A stretch of DNA of 64,000 nt, from positions 23,057,622-23,121,621 of the forward strand of contig NC_089782.1 of the NCBI RefSeq assembly GCF_040412425.1, given 5' to 3'. Made by a program: the position numbers and the translations under genes. This DNA is from Macrobrachium rosenbergii (Eukaryota > Arthropoda > Malacostraca > Decapoda > Palaemonidae). The notes beneath the pieces were generated by a model that was given only the letters and a program-made list of their open reading frames with translations, was not told the origin of the DNA and searched no databases. Positions 52,165-63,732 of this stretch are shown piece after piece. Numbering within the stretch: position 1 is the first letter of the stretch; each line of letters starts with the position of its first letter.

Positions 52165-52855
52165 CGCGTTCACAATTTCAGTTTCGTTTCCGAGCAAATA
52201 GCTGTAAGACATAAGACATAAGTAATCAACAAATCACATGCGGAACAGAAATAAATTTCGTTTCCAAACAACTGTAAATTACATAGGAGTCGATACACGA
52301 TCACATGTGAAACAGCAATAAATTTCGCTTCTAAACAAATAATTATTGTAATTTTTTAGAAATACTCAACACATAATCTCATATGCTGCAGAAATAAATT
52401 TCGCTTCTAAGCAAGTAATTGTAAATTCCATAGAAGTGATCAACACACAATCACATATGCAACAGAAATAAATTTCGATTCTAAAAAATAATTGTAAATT
52501 ACATAAAAGCAATCAACACCATCACGTGTGGAATAGAAATAAATTTTATTTCTAAGCAAATAACTGTATATTACACAGAAGCAATCAATACACAGTCTCC
52601 GTGGAACAGAAATGAATTTCACATCTAAAAAATAACTGTAAACTACGTATAAGTAACATACAATCACGCGTGGTGTGGAATAAAAATAAATTTCGCTTCT
52701 AAGAAAAAAAAAATTGTAAATTACACAAAAGTAATGAACACACAATCACGTAAGGGACGGAAATTAATTTAGGTTCTGAACAAATAACTGTACATTACAC
52801 ATACTGGAAATAATCAACACACACTCACGTGTGGAAAAGGAATCAATTTCTGACT
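52165..52855. repeat. About 74-bp tandem satellite, nine to ten diverged copies
   Basis: The motif GAAATAAATTTCGCTTCTAA recurs near 52244, 52314, 52389, 52464, 52536, 52607, 52683, 52758 and 52836. It is followed each time by AACTGTAAATTACA, CAATCAACACACAATCACG and a TGGAACA-like end. The array borders the CpG-richer block. Confidence 0.88.
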
Positions 52856-52924
52856 CACATCAGGATCGAACCGAGGTCATTCAGTTGCAAGACCTTGGTT
52901 CGATCCCGATGTGAGTCAGAAATT
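52845..52924. repeat. 34-bp inverted repeat (hairpin) carrying a B-box sequence
   Basis: Arms 52845-52878 and 52891-52924 match with two mismatches around a 12-bp spacer. Each arm contains the pol III B-box-like GGTTCGATCC and GTGAGTCAGAAATT. It lies at the end of the 74-bp tandem array and probably arose from two head-to-head tRNA-SINE fragments. Confidence 0.75.
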
Positions 52925-53878
52925 TATACCTGTAAATTAAATCAACTTAAAAGCCGTGGTTTCTCCAAAATACACGTTTTTTAAAATGATAATGACCCCA
53001 TGCTCTCTCAGGATCTACAAAACGCTATAAGAATTTTTGTACTTAAGAATATACTTAACAACAGGTTTTACGCAATCTGCGGTAATGAATAAATTGGGTT
53101 TAATTGTGGGAGAGATTTTGGGATGCGTTTGTCTCTTGCTCTCTTTCACCAGATATTCAATCCCTTATAGTACATTGTTTCATTACACTAGCGCCTTTTG
53201 TTAATTTTATGATTCACTTTGATGTGACAGGATATTGCTACATTGCAAAAGAAAATCCGGGATATGAGGTTTTCAGGAGGGTTTTAAACATTGTAATATA
53301 AAAGAAATGAAACTACCGGATGCGCGTTCATTGTTCAAGATATAATCCGAAGTAGTGCACTATTCGCAGATTTTGATATTACCACGTTAATATTGGTATT
53401 AATAAAAATATTTTTATCACGTTCATGCCCATCCGAGTTGTAAATAACTTTCCCCTTTATAATTACGATAATACTGGCAATTAAATGCCGTTTCTACGAA
53501 AAATATTAATTCCAAGAGAGAAAAAAGAATGTTCTTGTATAGTTGCAAACCCTGATCTTTGTCTTCAAGAAACCAAGCAGAGTTTTCCCGCTGCGTGGTT
53601 TGAGGGTAAAACAGATGCATGCCACACCTGCTTATAGTCTAGACCGAAGGGTGTGCCGCGGAGGGGATATCTTAAGTAGTATCTTGAGGGAACATACTTA
53701 GTATAAGTTATTTTAAGTAACAGAAACGGCGTTGACTTAGTTGGCTTCGTACTGCAGCTTAGAGCCACCAAACGATGGTAAAAGCTGATAAAAAAACACA
53801 CTTCTCGAAGTACAATGGTATTAAGCTATCGGTACGTGTCGGTTGTAATCAAGTGTTATAGATTTAGATCGCCTTATG
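52925..53878. other. No gene recognised
   Basis: AT-rich sequence without motifs. The frame at 53104-53301 has no recognisable domain. Confidence 0.5.
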
Positions 53879-53886
53879 ACAGCACT

Positions 53887-54386
53887 CAGGGCCGTCATCT
53901 GGTCTCTAAAAGTAGGGGGTACATTCTGAAAATTATAGTTAAATATTGGCGAGCGAAGCGATCCGATGCAGCTTGGGTTTTCTGAAGAAATTAACATGAT
54001 TTGGTGTATTTTAATGCCATATAAATATCAATATATGGATGATATCATGGGAAAAGGATGACTGGTTTATAAATATTAGTCGGTCAACAAATTTATAAGT
54101 CCACAATTTACAGATTGGCTAAAATACGGTACAAGTCTTCTGTGACATCCTCAATTTACAGTTCCACTTAACTCTCCACAGACTATGATCAGTATTTAAT
54201 ATTACAAAATTTTACAGTATAAGTAATAAGGATAAAAATAAACTTATAATTTTATAGTGCAGTATGTTATAGGATTTATAGGACTCCATTAAGGAGGAAA
54301 AAAGTGGGGGCGATAATTGGTATGTTGTTCCCCGTCCCCAAATAAAAGTGCGGGGATATGCCCCCCTCCCTCAGATGACGCCCATG
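53887..54386. mobile_element. 500-bp hAT-type MITE
   Basis: Left end CAGGGCCGTCATCTG and right end (reverse complement) CATGGGCGTCATCTG form a 15-bp terminal inverted repeat with three mismatches. Both sides carry the identical 8-mer ACAGCACT (53879-53886 and 54387-54394), the size of a hAT target duplication. No transposase is encoded. Confidence 0.85.
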
Positions 54387-54394
54387 ACAGCACT

Positions 54395-55223
54395 GGAATG
54401 ATTTGTTGATTTCATACTGCCTACCAGCATTCGAGCAATAGCGTAATTGCTCAAATATAGAATAAAGACAGTGGACAGTCACTGGCGGCAAAAGCGCGTC
54501 ATTTGCTGAAATTAAATGAAATATTGTTAGTACAATGTCAGTAACAGAGGCAATTGTGACTGATTGATGATGTAGAAATATTATATAATTGGTTGATTTT
54601 CAATAAAGCTGGTCTTATTCTATGGGGCACCCCATAAGTGTGCTAAGAGGCCTGGTGTGTACCAGTGGACTCTCTAACCAATGGGAAGAATCACTTTAAA
54701 GTTGGTGGAGTCAGCTATCTCTCGTTGGTTTAACCACCAATGGATTAATGACCTATAAACCTATGTCATCTTCTCTCCTATACCGTTTGTTATGTCTAAA
54801 AAGAAATGGAATGAAGTGAATTACCGAAACGACAGACATAAAGAAAGCTGGCGATACTTAAAGGTCAGAATACTGGTTACATAATACAGCATTGATCAAT
54901 ATTGTAGCCAATAGGCCAAGTTACAGGTCTCTTGTGACACGCGACCCAAACCTAGACCTACAAGTAAGCGTGTAAGGGCATTCATTCAGTTTGTGTCTAA
55001 CAAAGCTGCATGACTCTCGGTAGACCGAATTGCAAATGGGCTTTGGTCTAACCATTGTACAGGTCCGTAAAGGACAAAGTAGGGGAGTGTATGGGTGCGT
55101 ATACAAACGTCACTCCATACCCCTCCATTTCCCGGGTGCTTAGGCCTAACTGCTTTGTGTATTGTTGATCACTTGTTCTCTTCTTCTACTGCCTTTTTCA
55201 AGTACATTACCTTTGCGTTTACC
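54395..55223. other. No gene recognised
   Basis: Mixed composition, no domain-bearing frame, no transposon ends seen. Confidence 0.5.
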
Positions 55224-55290
<67 letters not shown>

Positions 55291-55294
55291 TATT
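55224..55294. repeat. (ATT)n microsatellite
   Basis: Pure trinucleotide run. Confidence 0.98.
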
Positions 55295-55572
55295 AAATCT
55301 CAGTAACCTGACTACGTGTTCCACAGAATGAAAAAAAAAACACGAAAGAAATTAAGGGAAAATAAAATACAAGACTACGATGCTGTTCAGATTTAGACGG
55401 AAAAAAATAACAGACTAACATTGGTAGAACTAAAGACCTTTTCATTATGTACAGGAAGTTATGTGATCAATAAACAGCTTTCTGGCAGAATCAGAGCATA
55501 TATATACCTCTAAGCCAGAGACAAGAGGTGAGTCACAGAATAGATGAAGTAAGAAAGGGAAGCAGAGTGCGC

Positions 55573-55575
<3 letters not shown>

Positions 55576-55660
<85 letters not shown>
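55576..55660. repeat. (AT)n microsatellite
   Basis: Pure AT run of about 42 units joined to a hairpin (55661-55734). Confidence 0.98.
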
Positions 55661-55663
<3 letters not shown>

Positions 55664-55734
55664 ATAAAATCCACAGAAGGAAGGGGAAACCTCATAGCAC
55701 TCAGTGTTTCCCTTTCCTTTGTGGATTTTATCTT
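55661..55734. repeat. About 30-bp inverted repeat beside an (AT)n tract
   Basis: AAGATAAAATCCACAGAAGG at 55661-55680 and its extension pair with CCTTTGTGGATTTTATCTT ending at 55734, around a loop of about 15 nt. A few mismatches are present. Confidence 0.7.
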
Positions 55735-55777
55735 TATCTATATCTTCATCGTTCCATATTTTCGTGATTCAGTTATG

Positions 55778-55892
<115 letters not shown>

Positions 55893-55986
55893 CCTTCGGA
55901 AACATTGTTGCAGAGAAAACTGAAATATAAAAAGTTAGCTCAGACATCCTGTTGTGTATAACTCAAAGTTTAATACTTTCTGTAAA

Positions 55987-55990
<4 letters not shown>

Positions 55991-56026
<36 letters not shown>
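55991..56026. repeat. (GA)n microsatellite
   Basis: Pure GA run. Confidence 0.97.
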
Positions 56027-56029
<3 letters not shown>

Positions 56030-56410
56030 GCGCAGAATTTGTGGGTTAAAACTCAGCCTCTTAGGCGTTTGCAAACTCCGAGCTTAGGACCCAGTAATGA
56101 GTGGTTGTCCTCGATACTTAGGGTGAGGAAACGACAAAAGAGGAGGCATAAGGAAACAGGAGGTGAGAAGAATAGGTGAATAAGGGAGCAGTTTTTCATT
56201 TTGAGAAATGTAACCGTGCACACAGAGTACAAGGTGTGGGGCTGCAGCCCCCACACCCTTTGCCACTCCTTGTTAGCATAAAGTAGTCCTCGAAACGACA
56301 ACCTTGACTTTGAAATCTGCCACATGAACAGAATGCTCCAGGGAATGCAGATCCCCCTTGGAGGAGAGATCCTGAAGGAGAGATCCAAAGGAAAGGCTTT
56401 TCAGAAAAGT

Positions 56411-56467
56411 AAGTATACCTTAGTTTTACCAGACCACTGAGCTGATTAACAGCTCTCCTAGGGCTGG
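56411..56467 (-). mobile_element. SINE family A, 3' fragment
   Basis: Only the tail segment is present: on the minus strand CCCTAGGAGAGCTGTTAATC then CTCAGTGGTCTGGTAAAAC. Confidence 0.65.
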
Positions 56468-56578
56468 AGGATACTGATTCCATGACTCTGACTGAACTTT
56501 ACCTTCTCATGAACTTTACCTTCTTATTCTTGATTCTAAAAAAGTTAAAGAAATTTCACACAAAGTACAATAGATATT

Positions 56579-56896
56579 AAACGATTACCCTACAATCTGC
56601 ATTCGTGCTGACTTCGTAACGAAAATATATTATGCAGAGAGATAAAAAGAACAAGGAGACAAGTTCGTATATTTAAATCTCTGGAGACTTTAGTTGCCAG
56701 CAAGAATTCAGGGATGAAGTTGTTGGAGTTCCACACTACCAGACAGACACTTCTCTGCTTAGATCATCCCAGAAGTCTTGCTGGTAACTAGGAGTCTCCA
56801 GAGACTCGAGTCTTCAAACTTGTCTCTTTCCTTTTATTTATGTAAAAAATTTTCGTTACGAAGCCCATCACGAAGACAAATTACAGAGTAATCGTT
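56579..56896. mobile_element. Foldback (large inverted repeat) element
   Basis: The left arm (56579-56713) and right arm (56768-56896) are long imperfect inverted copies. Shared words include AACGATTAC, CTTCGTAACGAAAAT, GAGACAAGTT, CTCTGGAGACT and CCAGCAAGA. The roughly 54-bp centre is unique. A partial extra copy of the right arm is at 57090-57213. Confidence 0.65.
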
Positions 56897-57034
56897 GAGA
56901 TTAGAGAACTATAAAATAAAATTCAGTCTAATCTATGGTATCAGTATTCTCCTAACAGGACTTTCCTTTGGATAGCTACTTCAGCAATTCAAGAACGATC
57001 TACGGTTTCTGGAAGCCTTTTGTCTATGTGCCAG

Positions 57035-57085
57035 ATACATACATACATACATACATACATACATACGTACATACCTACATACATA
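57035..57085. repeat. (ACAT)n microsatellite
   Basis: ACAT units with ACGT and ACCT variants. Confidence 0.95.
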
Positions 57086-57089
57086 TCAA

Positions 57090-57213
57090 CCTCATCCCAG
57101 AAGTCTTGCTGGAACTGGAAGTTTCCAGGGATTTGTGTTCTCAAACTTGCCTCCTTTTTATATCCTGAGATACGTTTTCTTTGTGGAGCCTAGTTCGAGG
57201 ACAAACTGCAAAC
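57090..57213. mobile_element. Partial copy of the foldback element's right arm
   Basis: It begins CATCCCAGAAGTCTTGCTGG and continues through CAAACTTGCCTCC to GAGGACAAACTGC, following the right arm of the element at 56579-56896 in the same orientation but diverged. An ACAT microsatellite lies immediately before it. Confidence 0.55.
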
Positions 57214-57235
57214 TTTTTTGCGCTTCCTCTTTTTC

Positions 57236-57240
<5 letters not shown>

Positions 57241-57319
<79 letters not shown>

Positions 57320-57386
57320 GTTTTACGACACCTATATCCATGATTCAGCAGTTAATTAAAATAAAGCCCCCAGAGAATAGTTTCAT

Positions 57387-57423
<37 letters not shown>

Positions 57424-57430
57424 TATATGT
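57241..57430. repeat. (CA)n then two (TA)n tracts
   Basis: CA 57241-57272, TA to 57320, and a further TA run at 57391-57430. Confidence 0.95.
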
Positions 57431-57617
57431 GAGAAGGTATATTTATCAGCTTTATATTTCGGAAACTACTGCTTCCCTCTAATGGACAGGTAATGGATTG
57501 AGGGAGATGGTAGTTCCTGAAATATAACACTGTAAAATCTACCTACTTGGTTTTTTAATGGGCAACCTTTGTTAGATGCAATTTTGTTATAACAGAGAAA
57601 TATTTTCCTTTTTAGTT

Positions 57618-57868
57618 CCTTGTTGGGCGTGCTGGCTGCGGGTTCGAATCTCCGACCGGCCAATGAAGAATAAGAGGAATTTATTTCTGGTGATAGAAAT
57701 TCATTTCTCGCCTTTATAATGTAGTTCGGATTCACCTAAGCTGTAGGTCCCATTGCTAGGTAACCAATTGGTTTCTTAACCACGTAAAATAAATCTAATC
57801 CTTCGGGCCAGCCCTAGGAAAGCTATTAATCAGTTCAGTGGTCTGGTTAAACTAAGATATACTTAACT
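57618..57868 (+). mobile_element. tRNA-derived SINE, family A
   Basis: The B-box GGTTCGAATC lies in a tRNA-like head. It is followed by a body with GGTGATAGAAATTCATTTCTC and GCTAGGTAACC and the tail TCAGTGGTCTGGTTAAAC. The same body occurs reversed at 37063-37325. The head is truncated. Confidence 0.75.
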
Positions 57869-57872
57869 CATA

Positions 57873-58170
57873 GAGTAGAAAATAGAATTTAGGCCAAAGG
57901 CCAAGCACTGGGACCTATGAGGTCATTCAGCGCTGAAACTGAAACTGAGAGTAAAAATGTTTGAAGGTGTAACAGGATGAAAACCCTCTCAGTAGCACTA
58001 TTAAAAAATTGTTAGAAGAGGGTAGAACGTAAGAAGAAAGAAAGGGATTATGAACGGAGGTACAGTAAAAGGAATGGAAGGGGTTGCAGCTAGGGGCCGA
58101 AGGGACGCTGCAAAGATCCTTAAGTAGTGCTTACAGTGCACCGCATTAGGTGCACTGGCAGCCTACCCCC
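57873..58170 (+). mobile_element. SINE family B, near full length
   Basis: It contains TTTAGGCCAAAGGCCAAGC, CTGGGACCTATGAGGTCATT, CAGCGCTGAAA, GGTTGCAGCTAGGGGCCGAA and GTGCACCGCATTAGGTGCAC. It is closely related to 58686-58992 and lies right after a family A SINE. Confidence 0.75.
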
Positions 58171-58207
58171 TATGAGAATATTTATTTATATAAATAAATA
58201 AATTAAA

Positions 58208-58254
58208 TTATATATATATAAATATTTTCGTTATAAATACACACACACACACAC

Positions 58255-58288
<34 letters not shown>
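58208..58288. repeat. AT, CA, TA and TG tracts forming a self-complementary block
   Basis: ACACACAC..ATATATAT..GTGTGTGT is palindromic overall. Confidence 0.93.
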
Positions 58289-58685
58289 ATCTGTATTATG
58301 GAAAATCTTTTGACTATCACAAAGAACAATTTCTGTACCTGTTGAGAAATAAAACAACTGCTCTGTGTTTAAATTCACCACGAGGAACACGTTGAGAATT
58401 TGACATATCCAACCCCTCTTGCACCAGTAACGAGCAAAAAACCCGACACGTCAAACCCTTCCCACACGAGGAAAAGGAGGGGCCAAGCCTGACCTTGCGG
58501 GAGGGTGACCTTGAAAGGAAAATTCCTTTTTTGCAGACGAAATCTGGAGGATATTGTGAAGTGAACAGTTTGCGTACGAAGCTTGAGTAAAATCTGTTCA
58601 TTCAACTGATATCGTTATATAAAATTATTTTGCATCAGCAAAGTTGAATAGCACCGTGCAACTTACTTTTGGACAAATATACAGA

Positions 58686-58992
58686 GTGGAATAGAATATA
58701 GAATTTAGGCCGAAAGGTCAAGCGCTGGGACCTATGAGGCCATTCAGCGCTGAAATAGAGGCCGACAGTAAGAAGGTCTGAAAGGCGTAACAGGAGGAAA
58801 ACCTCGCAGTTGCATTTATGAATTCATTGTTAGGAAAGGGTGGAAAGGAAGATGGAAGAAAGAGAATATGAATGGAGGCACAGTTAAAGGAATGACAGGG
58901 GTTGCAGCTAGGGGCCGAGGGGACGCTGCAAAGAACCTTAAGTAATGCCTACAGCGCACCGCATGAGGTACACTGACGGCACTATACCGCCT
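58686..58992 (+). mobile_element. SINE family B, near full length
   Basis: It holds the same ordered words as the copy at 57873-58170, including GGGACCTATGAGGCCATTCA and GGGGTTGCAGCTAGGGGCCG, and ends near ACACTGACGGCACTATACCG. Both copies point the same way, 800 bp apart. Confidence 0.75.
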
Positions 58993-59077
58993 ACGGCGAA
59001 ATCTAGGATAAAATAACTATTATCATAACTTGCTATGTAAAGGTCACCCCCGCTCACCTTCAGGCTATATATATAAG

Positions 59078-59124
59078 AGAAGAAGAAGAAGAAAGAAGAA
59101 GAAGAAGAAGAAGAAGAAGAAAGA
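59078..59124. repeat. (GAA)n microsatellite
   Basis: GAA units with occasional extra A. Confidence 0.95.
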
Positions 59125-59971
59125 ATCCTTTGCTGAAACGCCTACAGCCTTGGAACACATCGCCCACTTCTTCCCGCCCACATCGTTGTTACTCCTGAGT
59201 CTACCATATTTTATACATTGCCTGACAACCCTCCACACCCTGGAAATGCTCGGCTCCTCCAGCAGGTCTCATAGTCACCCCTGACGGCTTGCAGGTGCCC
59301 CTCGTCTCATGGAAAAGTCATGTCCTTCGCGCCGAAGGACATTCACCTCCCCCTCGCACTTCGGGAGTAGCCTTATCTTCGCTTATTCCCACCAAATGGA
59401 TACTGGATTTGTCCCGTCGCCTTTAAACTAATGAATTATGCCCTTGCGAGAATTCCCCTGACTTCCCCCACTTTCTCTTAACACCCCCCTCCCCCCACCA
59501 CAATTCCGCCTCATACAAAATGACTCTCGGCGCTCCTCTCGTACAAGATGACATTTCGAAACTACAAATCATGAACTCGAGAGGATTTGATCGCTATAAT
59601 TCACTGCAGTGTTCAAAGACATACCTCTGATCTCGCTCGTCAGATCGACTTTCGTCAGAGCGCCAACCAGCTGAAATGTGGCTGATTTTGGGAATCAAAC
59701 TTAGATAAACTTGTATTTTCCCTTTGGCTGGATCATTCGTCCCTTTCTAAAATATTGGTACATCTGTACAGTGCACGTACTCAACTGTACAGTAGATTGT
59801 TATTCAAGATACACACAGATAACGCCAATAATATTCTGGTTTATATTTCAATCAATCCCATGTTTATTTCCTTAAACACACAAATACATACGTATATATG
59901 TAATGTATATATATATACATATACAAAGTGTCACAAACACACACCCAAATCCTTAGTTATATACAAAGCCA

Positions 59972-60190
59972 CTGTGGTGTGATTGGCAGTAAACTCGCCT
60001 ACCAAGAGAGGTAACCCAGGTTCATTTCCTGGGTAAGGACAGAAGAATGGGCACATCAAGACCTCATTATGTCTCTAATGCCCTGAGAAATGAATTTTGT
60101 ACCTGGTAATTAGATGACTGTGATGATTGAAACCATGGCCCTAATAAGATTGGCATGCAGCTAGCAATCTCATCCCAAGAGATCTGTTAA
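59972..60190 (+). mobile_element. tRNA-derived SINE, family D
   Basis: The A-box-like TGGTGTGATTG and B-box-like GGTTCATTTCC each have one deviation from consensus. The body contains CCTGAGAAATGAATTTTGTA and CCAAGAGATC. It is different from families A and C. Confidence 0.6.
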
Positions 60191-60242
60191 AAATCAGAAG
60201 AGTTATTTTAACCCTTCTAAAGGAAAAATGTGGACATGTATG

Positions 60243-60346
<104 letters not shown>

Positions 60347-61211
60347 CACAAGGCGTTATATATCCGATTTTCAACAGATATGGGGTGAGAATGCTACCAC
60401 CACACCCTACCACATGGATACTCGAGGTTTTACATGCCAATGGAGTCTGACTTTTCTGTGGTCACCTATTCAATTAATGACCACGCCCGACGTTGCTACC
60501 TGCTGACGAACGACCAGCCAACGTGGTACAATCTGTATATTGTTGAACAAAGTATTGAGTGACCATATCTACTTTACTCTTTTACTTTAAAGTTATAATT
60601 TATACGATATTTAACATAAAATACAGATAAATATTACCAATAACAATTCTGACTGCATTAACTATTGAACAATAACATGTAGTGCATGACGTTGCATTCA
60701 TTTATTTATCTTTAATCGATATTACATTTAACTAATGACTCATTCATATCCTTGGCTATGAGTTTACCTATTTGTTTGCACTTATTAATTCGAAGGTCGA
60801 CGGAGAAGGCAACGTAGTGTCCGTACCTGTCCCAGGAGGAAAAGGAAAAAATTTAGGCCTAGCCTTGAAACAAGGGAAAGACCTGTCCATAGACCTTCGA
60901 AAGATGGGAGGTCTTTGGGGATTATGGAAGGATAAGATAAAAACCGACCGATTTCTTTAACTATAGGTACTTCACTGTGTATTGACTGAAAAAGAAACTT
61001 ACTTTTCACATTACCATTCCTTTGTTTTGATCCTGCGTTTCCGTGACCACCGAATTATGGCGAGTTTTTGGTTGGTTAGCGAGAGCAACTTTGCATCTGA
61101 TAACGATCAAATATAGAAATACAAAAATAAAAATTCCATGAGCTTATCAACAACAGGAACATTCTTAAAGTCGACGGCAGAGTACTGTGCTGTACCTGCA
61201 AACAGAGCAGA

Positions 61212-61215
<4 letters not shown>

Positions 61216-61269
<54 letters not shown>
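61216..61269. repeat. (GA)n microsatellite
   Basis: Pure run. Confidence 0.98.
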
Positions 61270-61272
<3 letters not shown>

Positions 61273-61840
61273 AATACATTAACAGATTAACAGCGAAGTG
61301 TGGTTTCAGTCTGGGCCCAATATGAGCGATTTCTAACGAGATGAATAATAAATGGGTCATGGCATTTTCAAAATAAACTAGTCTGTGTTATCAGCTCTGG
61401 GATAATATTCATAGAGAACGTATCCATCGGAAAACCCTTTGCCGATAGAAACTATAGAGGATCCAATCCCCTTATGATGTTCTCGAGCAGGTCGCGGAGA
61501 ATAAAAGCAGATGACGATAGCAGCCGTTGAGTGGGAGTAGTGAGAGAAAATGAAAAAAAGGGGAGAACTGCGTGAAATTTGTTCCCAGTGCGATCGTTTC
61601 ATGCGAACGAAAATTGAAAATGATGCATGTTGAAGACTTAGACTGTCTTTATGCACATACACGGACTTGACGAATTCATGAAATGATTTAGAATCTGTAG
61701 TGCTGTTTTTGGACAACAAGACCTCCAAATAGCCGGCGATTATTATCAGTGTTTGTAACAGAGGAACACTCGCTAATTTGCTTTAATAAGAGTCGTACCC
61801 AAACGTGCCTCACGAACGGACATGCACAGAAATGTTAGAT

Positions 61841-61843
<3 letters not shown>

Positions 61844-61885
<42 letters not shown>
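61844..61885. repeat. (GA)n microsatellite
   Basis: Pure run. Confidence 0.98.
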
Positions 61886-61891
<6 letters not shown>

Positions 61892-62619
61892 ACGGCATTT
61901 CTCGTTGACGGTGGAAATGTCGATTAGGATCCTTATACTGCAATCAAAATGGTTGACAAGACATCATTCTAACTAATTAATGAAAACGTAATCTTAACAG
62001 TTCCTCCACCTCCGCGAGAAGCGCTTTCATCCTGTCACGAAAGTCTTCCTGTGTCTAGCGGAATTTATTTTTCAACGCATCCTTTGTCAAAGTTCCTTTT
62101 CTTGGCATGGACGTAGATTTAGTTTAACTTTTGCAGATAGTAATTCAGACTTTGCATATAGATGGACAGCACGTCAGCTACTGTCTTCATTTTCTGAATT
62201 ATGAATCCGTACTAACTTCCATTAAGGGCAGAAGCCAAGAGAAAGACCTTATAGATGGACACCCTTTCCTGTCCAAAATCCAAATAAAACAAGAAATGGG
62301 AAAAGGAAGGGAGAAGGGCGGGGCTTAACCATGATAAGAAGCGATAAATCTCTAGCCTCCCCCCAAAAGAAGGAAGATTATAGGAGCCAGGAAAAACAGA
62401 AGCAGAGGAAAATTCCAAAGCTTAGATGAGGAAGGAAAGAGAAGGTCATTTTGCGCCCTGAGTTAGCCAAGCTTTGATGCTCCAAGTATTTATGCAATTT
62501 AAAACATAGTGTAATGAAACTCTTCTGCCAGCGTTTGATTCCTTTGTTTCTGTGTTTTGTCCTTTCTTACCATTCCTGGTTTCTTTGATTAGCGCATTTT
62601 GTATGTATAGCTATACTTT

Positions 62620-62748
62620 ATGTATGTGCATACGCAAACACACACATACGCTATATATACTCATATTTATATGTATAGTATAATATACACTCATATATTT
62701 ATATATATATATATATATATGTATATAATATATAGCGTGTGTGTGTGT
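62620..62748. repeat. Mixed CA/TA/GT tract
   Basis: ACAC, TATA and GTGT words; no gene. Confidence 0.9.
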
Positions 62749-63033
62749 GGACTGGACAGAAAAAATATTCGCAGCGAACGCGACTGGGAATCATCATCAA
62801 CTTGCAGGTACAAAGTCTGTTCTACAGGGGTCATTCACAACATTAACACAGAGACCCGATTTCTCTTTTTTTTTTTTTTAACATCCCAGTTATGATTCTC
62901 TAAGTATTCCATTCCTGCTTATTAAATTATCTATATTTCAAAGTTGGTTCTCAGTCTCTAGCGAATTAATAAATATTATGCGAAAATTCACTCAGAAAAT
63001 TGAGTTATTTATATACGATTTTCTCAGGATAAT

Positions 63034-63270
63034 CCATTCACTCTTTACGATTTTCCACGAATCTTTCGCAATTCGTTAACGTCGTAAATGTTTCCGTTCG
63101 TAATGCATAAAGATTCCGGTAAAAACGAGGATAACCTTTTAACGATTTTTACCTTACGAGCTCGTAAAGAACGGACGGTTGGTTTCGACGATTTCGAAGA
63201 ATCCGTCTGGGGTTCATCGAATGTCGAGCAGACTCATCGATACCTAGAATCGATGCCACAACTAAAAAAA
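63034..63270. other. CpG-dense patch, origin unknown
   Basis: About 23 CpG dinucleotides fall in roughly 215 bases although the patch is only about 40% GC. The surroundings are CpG-poor. It includes the 14-bp palindrome TTACGAGCTCGTAA and a 61-codon plus-strand frame (63088-63273) with ERTVGFDDFEESVWG. I recognise no family in it. Confidence 0.5.
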
Positions 63271-63597
63271 TAAAAAAAAAACCCTCACGTGGATTTTGAG
63301 TAGGATGGGACGATTAACGTATCCATTTTGACAAAGGGTCATCGATGTTGCTTATATTACTTACTGTCAATCCATAAGCAGCATTATAGTACTGGAGCGT
63401 CATTGAATCTGTTTAGATACATGCAGGGCTATCGTTGTTGTCAACACTATCTCTCGGTTCTTGGTCAATCAAATCGAAACTTGATAACGTATCTTTTCGA
63501 CTAATGTGTAGCATATCACGTAAACACTGGTTGTACGTCAACACTATCATTGCGTTACGGAAGTGACTTCTTATTAGGCCTATTTTCCTCTTCTTTC

Positions 63598-63599
<2 letters not shown>

Positions 63600-63641
<42 letters not shown>

Positions 63642-63691
63642 CCACTATTTTCACTCTTCTTTCTTATATACATATACATATACACACATAT

Positions 63692-63728
<37 letters not shown>
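63600..63728. repeat. (CA)n and (TA)n microsatellites
   Basis: CA at 63600-63640 and CATATA/TA from 63665 to 63728. Confidence 0.95.

Positions 63729-63732
<4 letters not shown>

Noticed and set aside
56230..56254. Near-perfect palindrome GTGTGGGGCTGCAGCCCCC around 56236-56258, considered as a regulatory site
   Set aside because: No gene nearby and no known site recognised; probably part of a repeat.
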